Shown: in pieces, positions 1 to 7,672 of the stretch
Position numbering within the stretch: the first letter of the stretch is position 1
Layout: the number at the start of each line of letters is the position of its first letter
DNA from: Methylococcaceae bacterium
GTDB lineage: Bacteria > Pseudomonadota > Gammaproteobacteria > Methylococcales > Methylomonadaceae
DNA: 12,659 bases
Assembly (NCBI GenBank): GCA_947505055.1
Contig: CANNLO010000110.1
Span: 1-12,659, forward strand
Reading direction: 5' to 3'
Notes under the pieces: model-generated
Databases searched by the model: none
What the model saw: the letters and a program-made list of their open reading frames with translations, nothing else
What the model was told of the DNA's origin: nothing
Made by a program: the position numbers and the translations under genes

Positions 1-1
1 A

Positions 2-2530
2 TATGGCGTTCATTTTGCGCCTGATCCAGCAACCGAAAATCGCGCCAATATAGGCGGCATGATAGCTAACAATGCCGCGGGCATGCGATCCGTACTTTAT
101 GGTATGACGATTGACCATGTGATGGCGCTTGATTTGGCATTAGCCAGCGGTGAGGTGCTGAATTTCTCTGCATTAGATACTGCTCAATGGTCTAGTAAGG
201 CTGAGCAACAAGATCGTGAAGGTATAATTTATCGAGGGATTCGTGACTTAGTAACACAAAATGCCAATCAGATTCGACAGCGTTACCCTAAGGTCATTCG
301 TCGATCAGGCGGCTACCCATTAGATGCTCTGGTTAATGCCAATCCTTGTAATCTCGCAAAGTTAATCTGTGGTAGTGAAGGCACTTTAGGCGTGATTTTA
401 GAAGCCAAGTTAAAGCTTACGCCATTGCCTCGTTTTAGCGCAGTCTGTTTGGCGCATTTTGATACGTTGGATGCTAGCTTGCGAGCTTCCGCACCTATTG
501 TTGCGCAAAATCCCTCAGCAGTAGAATTGATTGACGGTGTCATTCTTCACCAAGCCCGAACACACCCACTGACGCGGGATGTCTGTAAGATGCTTGAGGG
601 TGAACCTGAGGCTATATTAATTATTGAAGTGCAGGGCGATGATTTAGATGCGACGACTGCACACATTAAGCGCATTGCCGATGGTTTATTGGACAGCGCA
701 TATGCTATTCCTGTAATGACTGAATCAAAGGCCATCCAAGCTGTTTGGCAATTACGCTCCAGTGCTCTTGGGCTTATGACTAACATTCAGGGTACTAAAA
801 AACCCGTACCTTACATTGAGGATGCGGCCGTTCCTCCAGAGCATTTGGCAGATTATGTGGCAGAGGTGTTGGCAATTTGTAGTAAATACAATCAGCCCGT
901 ATCGATGTTTGGGCATGCTAGTGTTGGTTTGATGCATATTCGTCCCTTGCATGATTTGCACGAATTAACAGAAATCGCTCGTATGAAGCAGATTCAAGAA
1001 GATGTATTTCCCTTAGTTAAGAAGTTCGGTGGTTCGTGGAGTGGAGAGCACGGTGATGGGATTGTTAGAGGTGGTTTTAATAAACGATTCTTTGGAGATC
1101 AGCTTTACAATGCATTTAGAGAAGTAAAGAATCTTTTTGACCCTGAGGGACGAATGAACCCAGGTAAAGTGATTGAAACACCTCCGGTTGATAGTCACTT
1201 GCGCTTTGGTGAAGATTACAAAACTATCTCTGTAGAAACTGCTTTCCATTTCCGTTCACAAGGTGGCATATTGGCCGCTGCTGAGCAATGTACTGGCGTA
1301 GGTGCTTGTCGTAAAACGCTTGCAGGTGTCATGTGTCCTTCTTATATGGCAACGCGTGACGAAGTTCACAGCACGCGTGGTCGTGCTAATGCTTTGCGTT
1401 TGGCGTTGACTGGTCAGCTCGGCGAAAATGGTTTGGCAGACGATGACCTGAAATCAACAATGGATTTATGCTTGAGCTGCAAAGGTTGCAAAGGAGAGTG
1501 CCCAAATAGTGTAGACATGGCACAATTGAAAGCGGAAGTGCTGTATCAGCATCAAAAGCGTCATGGCGTATCACTGAGATCACGATTTTTTGCTAACCAA
1601 CCTTGCATGGCTTCTTTAGTGTCGGGGCCACAGGCGTTATTGATTAATGGCCTGATGAAGATGAAACCGATTCGTTGGTTGTTGCAATCAATGTTAGGTA
1701 TAGATTGTAAAAGGCCGCTACCGAATTTTACTCAACAGCGCTTGAGTGACTGGTTCGCAAAACGTTCTATTATAGAGAGTGCTGGCTCTAAGAATAAGCG
1801 CGTTATACTTTTTAATGACACGTATACGGAACATTATTTGCCAGAGGTTGGTCGTGCTGCGATTGAAGTGTTAGAAGCCGCTGGGTATCATGTTGAGCTA
1901 GCAAGTCTTGGTGATAGTCAGCGTAGCGCCATTTCGCAAGGCTTACTTGATCAAGCTAAACGCAACGGCACCAGACTTTTTAAGCATCTTGATAGTAAGT
2001 TTTCAGCGAATGTGCCAATTATAGTATGTGAGCCTAGTTGCGCTTCCGCGTTAAAAGATGATTTACCAGAATTGTTAGATGATGTTGAATTGGCAAACAG
2101 AGTAGCCAGTCGAGTTCAGATGTTTGACCACTTTTTGGAGCAAGAGTTAGTAATGAACAATTGCATTTTACCTTGGAAAAAACAAAGTAAAGACTCAGAT
2201 GGTGTGCAAGCCTTTTTAGTGCATAGTCATTGCCATCAAAAAACTTTGGATGGCGATCGTTGGACACATCGGTTGCTAGCCCGCATATCAGGTTCGCAGG
2301 TGCAAGATACTGAAGCGGGTTGCTGTGGTATGGCAGGATCATTTGGTTATGAAGTTGAACATGCTTCTCTATCTCAAGCTATAGCAGAACAACGTCTTTT
2401 ACCTTGTTTATCTAAGGCCGACGTTTCGACTCAGATAGTTTCCAATGGCTTTTCCTGCAGACACCAGATTGCAGACTTAAGTGGACGTAAGCCTCGACAT
2501 ATTGCTGAAGTGTTGCGAGGGTTTTTATGA
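2..2530 (+). CDS. FAD/Fe-S D-2-hydroxyacid dehydrogenase (YdiJ / D-2-hydroxyglutarate dehydrogenase type), 5' partial
   Basis: The reading frame is already open at the left edge: the codons from position 2 to the ATG at 59 continue the FAD-binding domain, so that ATG is internal and the true start lies upstream. About 842 residues are visible; single-chain relatives such as YdiJ are about 1000 aa, so roughly 150-180 N-terminal residues are missing. Seen in order: the PCMH-type FAD signature IGGMIANNAAG (about 50-82), GSEGTLGVI (near 371), the FAD-oxidase C-terminal motifs GHASVGLMHIRP (near 910) and GEHGDG (near 1045), the cysteine pattern CTGVGACRK...MCPSY (from 1289), CLSCKGCKGECP (from 1469), and two CCG-type domains with EPSCAS (near 2030), SHCHQK (near 2224) and AGCCGMAG (near 2317). 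The family oxidises D-2-hydroxyacids (D-lactate, D-2-hydroxyglutarate) and passes electrons to a membrane or quinone acceptor. The exact substrate cannot be read from sequence. The stop overlaps the next gene by ATGA. Confidence 0.9.
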   Translation, partial: YGVHFAPDPATENRANIGGMIANNAAGMRSVLYGMTIDHVMALDLALASGEVLNFSALDTAQWSSKAEQQDREGIIYRGIRDLVTQNANQIRQRYPKVIRRSGGYPLDALVNANPCNLAKLICGSEGTLGVILEAKLKLTPLPRFSAVCLAHFDTLDASLRASAPIVAQNPSAVELIDGVILHQARTHPLTRDVCKMLEGEPEAILIIEVQGDDLDATTAHIKRIADGLLDSAYAIPVMTESKAIQAVWQLRSSALGLMTNIQGTKKPVPYIEDAAVPPEHLADYVAEVLAICSKYNQPVSMFGHASVGLMHIRPLHDLHELTEIARMKQIQEDVFPLVKKFGGSWSGEHGDGIVRGGFNKRFFGDQLYNAFREVKNLFDPEGRMNPGKVIETPPVDSHLRFGEDYKTISVETAFHFRSQGGILAAAEQCTGVGACRKTLAGVMCPSYMATRDEVHSTRGRANALRLALTGQLGENGLADDDLKSTMDLCLSCKGCKGECPNSVDMAQLKAEVLYQHQKRHGVSLRSRFFANQPCMASLVSGPQALLINGLMKMKPIRWLLQSMLGIDCKRPLPNFTQQRLSDWFAKRSIIESAGSKNKRVILFNDTYTEHYLPEVGRAAIEVLEAAGYHVELASLGDSQRSAISQGLLDQAKRNGTRLFKHLDSKFSANVPIIVCEPSCASALKDDLPELLDDVELANRVASRVQMFDHFLEQELVMNNCILPWKKQSKDSDGVQAFLVHSHCHQKTLDGDRWTHRLLARISGSQVQDTEAGCCGMAGSFGYEVEHASLSQAIAEQRLLPCLSKADVSTQIVSNGFSCRHQIADLSGRKPRHIAEVLRGFL

Positions 2531-3201
2531 GACAGCTAGAGATTAAGTTATTTGAAGTTGCAGACTGGCCAACAAAAGCTGCTACTTTAATTACAGAGAA
2601 AATTGCTCGCGTTCTAAATGCAAATGGCAATTGCAGCGTCATGTTGACAGGTGGGCATAACGCAGCCCGTCTGTATAAGGCTTGGAGCATTCTTCCAGCA
2701 TTTCATCTGCTGTCTGGAGTAAGTTTTTACTTTGGTGATGAACGCTGTGTGCCACCGGATCACTCTGAAAGCAATTATGGTATGGCGATGCGGACCCTGT
2801 TCCAATACGGTGTGCCAGTAGGGTGTTCGGTGTTTTGCATGGATGCCAATGCTATAAATAAAGATGAAGAGGCGCAACGTTACGATAATTTACTGCCTCA
2901 TTCGATTGACGTACTTCTTCTCGGGGTAGGAAGCGATGGCCATATTGCATCTCTGTTTCCCAATAGTGATGGGTTGCAAGAGCGACAACGGGGAGTTATT
3001 CCCATTACAGGTTCATTTGAGCCTTTCGAGAGAATGACTATCACACCACAAGTCCTCAAAAAAGTGCAGTCATGTTTTGTGCTTGCTAGTGGGGCTATGA
3101 AGGTCACTATACTATCAGAGGCGTTAAGTAATCCAAATGACATTGCAAGTATGCCTGTGCGATTAGTATTGGATAGTATCTGGTTAATGGATAGTCATTA
3201 A
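2527..3201 (+). CDS. 6-phosphogluconolactonase-family sugar lactonase (divergent)
   Basis: This 224-aa protein has the length and fold signature of the DevB/Pgl branch of the NagB/lactonase superfamily. Visible motifs are TGG at residues 41-43, GDERCVPPDHSESN at 70-83 and GVGSDGHIASLFP at 133-145, the last two being the most diagnostic Pgl signatures. The classical enzyme hydrolyses 6-phosphogluconolactone in the cytosolic pentose-phosphate pathway. Two positions differ from ordinary Pgl: the usual GG-[ST/RS]-P-x-x-L-Y loop reads GGHNAARLY, and the late loop that normally carries K-P-P-x-x-R reads FEPFERMT (about 164-171), without the lysine. It starts inside the stop of the upstream dehydrogenase (ATGA), so the two are probably translationally coupled. 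No zwf or edd gene, the common pgl neighbours, is visible. It may be a true Pgl or a lactonase for another sugar acid of the downstream pathway. Confidence 0.8.
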   Translation: MRQLEIKLFEVADWPTKAATLITEKIARVLNANGNCSVMLTGGHNAARLYKAWSILPAFHLLSGVSFYFGDERCVPPDHSESNYGMAMRTLFQYGVPVGCSVFCMDANAINKDEEAQRYDNLLPHSIDVLLLGVGSDGHIASLFPNSDGLQERQRGVIPITGSFEPFERMTITPQVLKKVQSCFVLASGAMKVTILSEALSNPNDIASMPVRLVLDSIWLMDSH

Positions 3202-3216
3202 ATATTATACTAATAT
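3202..3216. repeat. Small all-A/T inverted repeat in the 51-nt gap after the lactonase
   Basis: The spacer between the lactonase stop and the FkbM remnant contains ATATTA-TAC-TAATAT, a perfect 6-bp inverted repeat with a 3-nt loop, followed by an A-rich run. The stem is only A/T pairs and no T-tract follows on the + strand, so it is a poor intrinsic terminator. A TATACT that could act as a -10 element lies inside it (3206-3211), but no convincing -35 is seen at the right distance. Confidence 0.25.
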
Positions 3217-3252
3217 AGTGATTAAAAAAAATAAACTTAACTGGAAAAACTA

Positions 3253-3501
3253 ATGAATAAGCACCCAACCAATCATGAGCGGACTGCCGACTATTTTAAA
3301 AAATTTGATCGTGAAAAAACAATAAAATATTTAATTAAAGGTAGTCAATCATTTATTCTTGATGTCGGTGCAAATATTGGTACATTACTAGATGAATTTA
3401 AATTCTGGTGGTCAGGCGGACAAGTCCACTGTTTTGAACCTCAGCAGGAGTGTTGGGTTGATGTTATTTATGTTAATAATAGGCTAAGGTCTGGAATTTA
3501 A
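3253..3501 (+). pseudogene. Truncated FkbM-type SAM methyltransferase remnant
   Basis: The 82-codon frame starts at an ATG with a weak GGAAAA upstream. Residues from about 36 carry the SAM-binding opening of FkbM-family methyltransferases: a DVGANIGTLLDEF loop (glycine-rich motif I) followed by VHCFEPQQECW, where the FEP acidic motif normally contacts the SAM ribose. Intact family members are usually about 220-280 aa; here the frame ends about 17 codons after FEP. The last residues, VDVIYVNNRLRSGI, look more like a family C-terminus than the normal continuation, so an internal deletion joining head to tail is plausible. The remnant ends 1 nt before the aldolase start, so its 3' end may still supply that gene's ribosome-binding region (AAGGT at 3486-3490). 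It cannot be an active methyltransferase. It could still be translated as a short peptide. Confidence 0.7.
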
Positions 3502-3502
3502 A

Positions 3503-4267
3503 ATGCTTAAAGAAAAATTACGTCAAAAAAAGGTCACGTTAGGCTCTTGGATTACGCTCGCTCACTCATCAATCGCCGAGATTATGGCATCCGCAGGGTA
3601 TGACTGGTTAGTGGTTGATTTAGAGCACACCACCATTTCTATTGAGCAGGCTGGAGAATTAATTCGAGTGATAGATTTATGTGGTGTAGCGCCTCTAGTG
3701 CGTTTGACTTCAAATCATCCAGATCAAATAAAGCGCGTTATGGATGCCGGTGCGCATGGTATTGTCGTACCTATGGTTAACTCGGTGGATGATGCAAGAA
3801 AGGCGGTTGCTGCAACTCGTTACGCACCACAAGGTGTTCGTGGTGTAGGATTGGCGAGAGCACAAAAATTTGGTGCCGGTTTTAGTGATTATTTGCAATG
3901 GCAAAAAGATGGTCCAGTTGTAATAGTTCAAATTGAGCACAAAGATGCGCTAGATCACTTAGAAGCAATTTTCTCCGTACCTGGTGTGGATGGATTTATC
4001 ATTGGACCCTATGATTTATCTTGTTCAATGGGTATGCCTGGCGAGTTCGACCGCGCTGAATTCAAGGCGGCTATGAACCAAATATTGGCAACAGGCCTAA
4101 GGATGAACTTTCCAGCAGGTCTACATATTGTCGAACCGGACCTAGTGCGACTGCGACATGTTATCGCTGAAGGTTATCGTTTTATTGCTTATAGTGTGGA
4201 CATCCGTATGCTTGATGTCGCTGCTCGCATAGGCATCACAACTGCACAGGAAGGACTTAAGACATGA
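3503..4267 (+). CDS. HpcH/HpaI-family class II pyruvate aldolase
   Basis: This 254-aa protein fits the usual length of metal-dependent HpcH/HpaI aldolases (HpcH, YfaU/RhmA, GarL). Family members reversibly join pyruvate or a related oxoacid to an aldehyde to give a 2-keto-3-deoxy(-4-hydroxy) acid. Key residues are in place: DLEH at 39-42 with the catalytic-type His42, Arg67 in LVRL for pyruvate binding, Glu145 in VQIEH and Asp171 in GPYDLS as metal ligands, and the GAHGIVVPMVNS stretch (83-94). The start follows the methyltransferase remnant directly, and the stop overlaps the cytidylyltransferase start by ATGA. This coupling to a CMP-sugar-acid synthetase suggests a biosynthetic role, making the ulosonic acid skeleton, rather than the catabolic role of characterised homologues. 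That role is an inference; the aldehyde partner is unknown. Confidence 0.88.
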   Translation: MLKEKLRQKKVTLGSWITLAHSSIAEIMASAGYDWLVVDLEHTTISIEQAGELIRVIDLCGVAPLVRLTSNHPDQIKRVMDAGAHGIVVPMVNSVDDARKAVAATRYAPQGVRGVGLARAQKFGAGFSDYLQWQKDGPVVIVQIEHKDALDHLEAIFSVPGVDGFIIGPYDLSCSMGMPGEFDRAEFKAAMNQILATGLRMNFPAGLHIVEPDLVRLRHVIAEGYRFIAYSVDIRMLDVAARIGITTAQEGLKT

Positions 4268-5034
4268 AAGCTATCGGAATTATCCCTGCCCGTTTGGGTG
4301 CTACTCGCTTCCCAAATAAACCAATGGCGTTAATCCATGGTATGCCTATGATTGGACACTGTTATCACCGTACGCGATTGTCGCCAGGACTTGCAACTGC
4401 ATATGTAGCGACCTGTGATGAAGAAATTGCAAACTATGTACGAAGCATAGGTGGTGTAGCAGTGATGACGGCTACTAGCCATACTCGTGCTACCACCCGT
4501 ACAGCCGAGGCCATGGAGCTTATTGAGGCTGCTAATGAAGAGCAAGTTGATGTGGTGGTAATGGTGCAAGGTGATGAGCCACTTATCTTACCGGAAACAA
4601 TTGCAGAAACACTCAATCATTTCAGCGACCCGTCTGTTGAGATTGTAAATATTATGTCGCGTCTGCGTACTTATGAACAGTTTGTCGATAAAAATAATGT
4701 CAAGGTTGTCGTCAATCATAATAATGATGCTCTATATTTTTCTCGCGAACCGATACCATCTCCCTGGCGTGGTGTTGAGGATGTGCCGATGTATATGCAG
4801 ACAGGTATCATAGCTTTTCGACGTGAGGTGTTACTGCGTTTCAATCAAATGGCCGAGACTAGGCTTGAGCAAATTGAATCTGTTGATATGAATCGAGTGC
4901 TTGAGTTAGGTGGAAAAATTCGCATGGTACTAACAGAATCCATCACTATTGGTGTTGATACACCACAAGAGTTATTGGATGCAGCTGAATTAATGAACAG
5001 TGACTTAACAATTAAACAGTATATAAAATCATGA
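4264..5034 (+). CDS. KdsB-like CMP-3-deoxy-ulosonic acid synthetase (cytidylyltransferase)
   Basis: This 256-aa protein is close to the usual KdsB length (about 245-255 aa). It shows the nucleotide-binding N-terminus IIPARLGATRFPNKP (residues 6-20), CDEEI (51-55), VQGDEP (101-106) and a late VDTPQEL with Asp232, which matches the KdsB metal-binding aspartate. KdsB transfers CMP from CTP onto Kdo or a related sugar acid in the cytosol. The KdsB segment that normally reads H-x-S-G-T-[DE]-R reads HTRATTR here (about 73-79), so substrate contacts probably differ from housekeeping KdsB. It overlaps both neighbours by 4 nt (aldolase upstream, methyltransferase downstream). Most likely it is a second, pathway-specific cytidylyltransferase for a Kdo-like or other 3-deoxy acid; a housekeeping kdsB is less likely in this context. 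Confidence 0.87.
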   Translation: MKAIGIIPARLGATRFPNKPMALIHGMPMIGHCYHRTRLSPGLATAYVATCDEEIANYVRSIGGVAVMTATSHTRATTRTAEAMELIEAANEEQVDVVVMVQGDEPLILPETIAETLNHFSDPSVEIVNIMSRLRTYEQFVDKNNVKVVVNHNNDALYFSREPIPSPWRGVEDVPMYMQTGIIAFRREVLLRFNQMAETRLEQIESVDMNRVLELGGKIRMVLTESITIGVDTPQELLDAAELMNSDLTIKQYIKS

Positions 5035-6035
5035 AAGAGCATGAAATCAGACCTGAAGCACTGCTGAATCGATATGTTGAATTAAGCATCCAAGATGCCG
5101 AACATTGTTTCGCTAGTGGGTTGCGTATTAATGTGCCTTGCGTTGCATGTGGGGGTGGTCAGTCAACCCACCAGTTTGATAAAAATGGCTTCGCATATGC
5201 ACAGTGCAGTGACTGCAGTACTTTATTTCAAAGTCCACGTCCTTCTATTGAAATGTTTGAAGCTTTCTATCGCCAATCAGAATCTTCTCGTTATTGGGCA
5301 GAGGTTTTCTATCCAGCAGTGGCAGAAATACGCCGTGAGAAAATATTTCGCCCAAGGGTACAACGTTTAGGGGCTTTGTGTGCAGACCGTGGCATGAATG
5401 TTGAACGCTTGGTTGATGTAGGTGCTGGCTATGGGATATTTCTTGATGAGTGGAGGCATCATTTTCCAAAAACTAATATTTTGGCAGTTGAGCCATCAGC
5501 ATCTTTAGCTAAGGAATGTCTATCTAAAGGGTTTGCAGTGGTTGAAGATATTGTCGAGAATGTTACGGGCCATGAAAATACTGCGGATTTGGTAACTTGC
5601 TTCGAGGTCTTAGAGCATGTGTACGAACCCTTGGATTTTGTTAGAGCTCTGACGAGTCTCGCTAGGCCTGGGGGGCATGTATTTGTTAGTACGCTTGGCA
5701 TTGATGGTTTTGATTTACAAATTTTGTGGGACAAGTCAAATCAAATATCTCCGCCTCATCATATTAACTTTCTTTCTGTACGCGGTTTTGAGCAGCTCTT
5801 TGCACGGGCAGGTTTAGTTGACGTGATGGTCACTACGCCAGGTCAATTGGATGTAGATATTGTTTCTAATGCGCTTAAGCGAGATCCTGACTTGCTTAAA
5901 GGTCAGAGATTTTTGGGTAATCTACTGTCGGATGAAGTTAATGCTGCTGCATTTCAACTTTTCCTTGCGCAACAGCGCTTGAGTTCACATGTTTGGATAA
6001 TTGGTAGAAAACCAGTAGTCGAGGAGAAGAAATGA
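5031..6035 (+). CDS. Class I SAM-dependent methyltransferase with N-terminal zinc-finger-like cysteines
   Basis: The 334-aa product has four cysteines arranged C-x2-C (37, 40) and C-x2-C (59, 62) near the N-terminus, a putative zinc site of the type in sugar C-methyltransferases and related proteins. A Rossmann SAM domain follows: LVDVGAGYGIF (127-137, motif I), acidic Glu154 in AVEPS, FEVLEHVYEP (191-200) and a GGHVFVS strand (214-220), with PPHHINFLS typical of the Methyltransf_11/23 group. The classical sugar C-methyltransferases are longer (about 400 aa) because of an extra C-terminal domain that is absent here, so C-, O- or N-methylation cannot be chosen. ATGA overlaps on both sides place it in the core operon. 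It probably methylates the sugar acid or one of its precursors in the cytosol. Confidence 0.85.
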   Translation: MKEHEIRPEALLNRYVELSIQDAEHCFASGLRINVPCVACGGGQSTHQFDKNGFAYAQCSDCSTLFQSPRPSIEMFEAFYRQSESSRYWAEVFYPAVAEIRREKIFRPRVQRLGALCADRGMNVERLVDVGAGYGIFLDEWRHHFPKTNILAVEPSASLAKECLSKGFAVVEDIVENVTGHENTADLVTCFEVLEHVYEPLDFVRALTSLARPGGHVFVSTLGIDGFDLQILWDKSNQISPPHHINFLSVRGFEQLFARAGLVDVMVTTPGQLDVDIVSNALKRDPDLLKGQRFLGNLLSDEVNAAAFQLFLAQQRLSSHVWIIGRKPVVEEKK

Positions 6036-7081
6036 CAAAATTAAAAGTCGCTATTGCTGGTTACGGCATTGTGGGCAAGCGAAGACGTGCGTGTATTGAC
6101 CACAACCCATATATGGAGATAGTTGCAGTTTGCGATAGAACATTTGAAGGAAATGGATCATTGCCAGACGGGGTTCGATATTACGCAGATTATCGTAATC
6201 TTCTTAGAGAAAAGCTCGATGTTTTAATTGTATGTTTGACCAACGAAGTTGCACCAGAAGTTACGATAGCTGGATTGGAGTTGGGGTTGCATGTTTTCTG
6301 TGAGAAACCACCTGGACGCAATGTTGAAGATATTCTACAAGTTATTCAATGTGAAAAAAAACATCCTGATTGCAAGTTGATGTATGGATTTAATCATCGG
6401 TATCATGAGTCCGTTCAGGATGCGCTGAAATTAATTCAGTCTGACAAACTTGGACGCATCATCAATATGCGTGGTGTATATGGCAAGTCTAAATTGATTA
6501 CTTTCAATCAACCAGATTGGCGTACCAAAAGGGAAATTGCTGGAGGAGGTGTTCTGCTTGATCAAGGTATACACATGGTTGATCTTATGCGACTTTTTGC
6601 AGGTGAATTTACCGAAGTGCAAAGTTTTATTTCTAACAGTCACTGGGGTTATGAAGTGGAAGATAATGCGTACGCTTTAATGCGCACAGCAGATGGCATT
6701 GTAGGTATGCTCAATTCATCTGCCACTCAATGGCGCCATAGATTCAACCTAGATATCAATCTAGAGCGGGGAAGTATTATTTTAGGTGGAATATTATCTG
6801 GCACGAAAAGTTATGGCGCCGAAACGCTGACGGTGGTTACTGTAGATCATGATACTGATAATGGCGATCCAAGAGAGCAGGTAACGCGTTACAACGTCGA
6901 TCCATCATGGGAGGAAGAAATTAACCAGTTTGCTGACTATATCATGTCTAAGCGGTCAGTCAAAAGTGGGTCATCGTTGGATGCACTTAATACAATGAAA
7001 TTGGTCTATAAGATTTACTATGCTGACCCTCTATGGAGGAAAGCTTATGCAATTACTAATCCTGATGAAAGTAAACTATGA
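6032..7081 (+). CDS. Gfo/Idh/MocA-family NAD(P)-dependent oxidoreductase
   Basis: This 349-aa protein has the standard two-domain layout. The N-terminal Rossmann fold carries GYGIVGK (10-16) for the dinucleotide and the family hallmark CEKPPG (90-95), in which Lys92 is the catalytic lysine. The C-terminal substrate domain follows, with GGGVLLDQGIHMVD (about 170-183); Asp177 and His181 match the conserved active-site pair. Family members oxidise or reduce hydroxyl or keto groups of sugars, inositols and nucleotide-sugars. It overlaps the methyltransferase and the SIS isomerase by ATGA. In this context it probably oxidises a sugar intermediate; if it acts at C1 the product would be a lactone, which would explain the lactonase gene upstream (inference). 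Substrate and cofactor preference are not readable from sequence. Confidence 0.88.
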   Translation: MTKLKVAIAGYGIVGKRRRACIDHNPYMEIVAVCDRTFEGNGSLPDGVRYYADYRNLLREKLDVLIVCLTNEVAPEVTIAGLELGLHVFCEKPPGRNVEDILQVIQCEKKHPDCKLMYGFNHRYHESVQDALKLIQSDKLGRIINMRGVYGKSKLITFNQPDWRTKREIAGGGVLLDQGIHMVDLMRLFAGEFTEVQSFISNSHWGYEVEDNAYALMRTADGIVGMLNSSATQWRHRFNLDINLERGSIILGGILSGTKSYGAETLTVVTVDHDTDNGDPREQVTRYNVDPSWEEEINQFADYIMSKRSVKSGSSLDALNTMKLVYKIYYADPLWRKAYAITNPDESKL

Positions 7082-7671
7082 ATAACTTAGATCGAATTTT
7101 TACTAAAGATCCTGCAGTCTTTGCCAGCGGCTATTTTGATTATCTTAGTAGTGTATTAAAGGCTATTGATACTCGAGAAATCGGCCAGTTTATCGAGACG
7201 TTAGTCGATGCTCGGGAACGTGGTTCAACCATTTATTTTATTGGTAACGGAGGCAGTGCAGCAACTGCCAGTCATTTTGCAAACGATATTGCAATAGGGA
7301 CTAATTCATATAATAAGCCTTTCCGTGCTGTCAGCCTTACGGATAATCAGGCCATTATTACCGCTATTGGTAATGATTATGGATATGAGGAGATTTTCGT
7401 ACGGCAGTTAATGATTTTAGGGCGACCAGGTGATGTAGTTGTTGCTATTTCAGCATCTGGGAATTCACCTAATCTGATTAGAGCATTTGATTATGCCAAG
7501 ACAATCGGTATTAAAACTGTGGCAATTACAGCTTTCGATGGAGGTAAGATGAAAAATATAGCTGATGAATCTGTTCATGTGCCTACGGCACTCAAAGAAT
7601 ATGGGCCAGCAGAAGATGCGCATATGGTGCTGGATCATCTTGTTGGTGCTTATCTTATGAGAGCTATATAA
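7078..7671 (+). CDS. SIS-domain sugar-phosphate isomerase, GmhA-like
   Basis: The 197-aa single SIS domain has the length of GmhA (sedoheptulose-7-phosphate isomerase) and DiaA. FIGNGGSAATASHFAND spans residues 54-70 and holds the phosphate-binding loop GNGGSA (56-61); SASGNSPN is the second phosphate-binding serine loop; GGKMKNIAD and AEDAHMVLDH near the end match GmhA. His182 aligns with the catalytic histidine of E. coli GmhA (His180), but the position of its catalytic Glu65 appears to be Asp70. The family isomerises phosphorylated ketoses and aldoses. It overlaps the Gfo/Idh gene by ATGA and ends 1 nt before a phosphatase, the same isomerase-phosphatase pairing logic as in heptose and Kdo pathways. 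It would provide the aldehyde sugar-phosphate. DiaA is unlikely in this operon. Confidence 0.85.
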   Translation: MNNLDRIFTKDPAVFASGYFDYLSSVLKAIDTREIGQFIETLVDARERGSTIYFIGNGGSAATASHFANDIAIGTNSYNKPFRAVSLTDNQAIITAIGNDYGYEEIFVRQLMILGRPGDVVVAISASGNSPNLIRAFDYAKTIGIKTVAITAFDGGKMKNIADESVHVPTALKEYGPAEDAHMVLDHLVGAYLMRAI

Positions 7672-7672
7672 C

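Noticed and set aside
4264..5034. Assigning the symbol kdsB outright.
   Set aside because: The H-x-S-G-T-[DE]-R substrate motif has diverged and the aldolase coupling points to a different sugar acid.
5095..5370. An overlapping + strand open frame inside the methyltransferase gene.
   Set aside because: It is a shadow of the real frame; its translation has no family motif, while the enclosing gene has complete SAM motifs.
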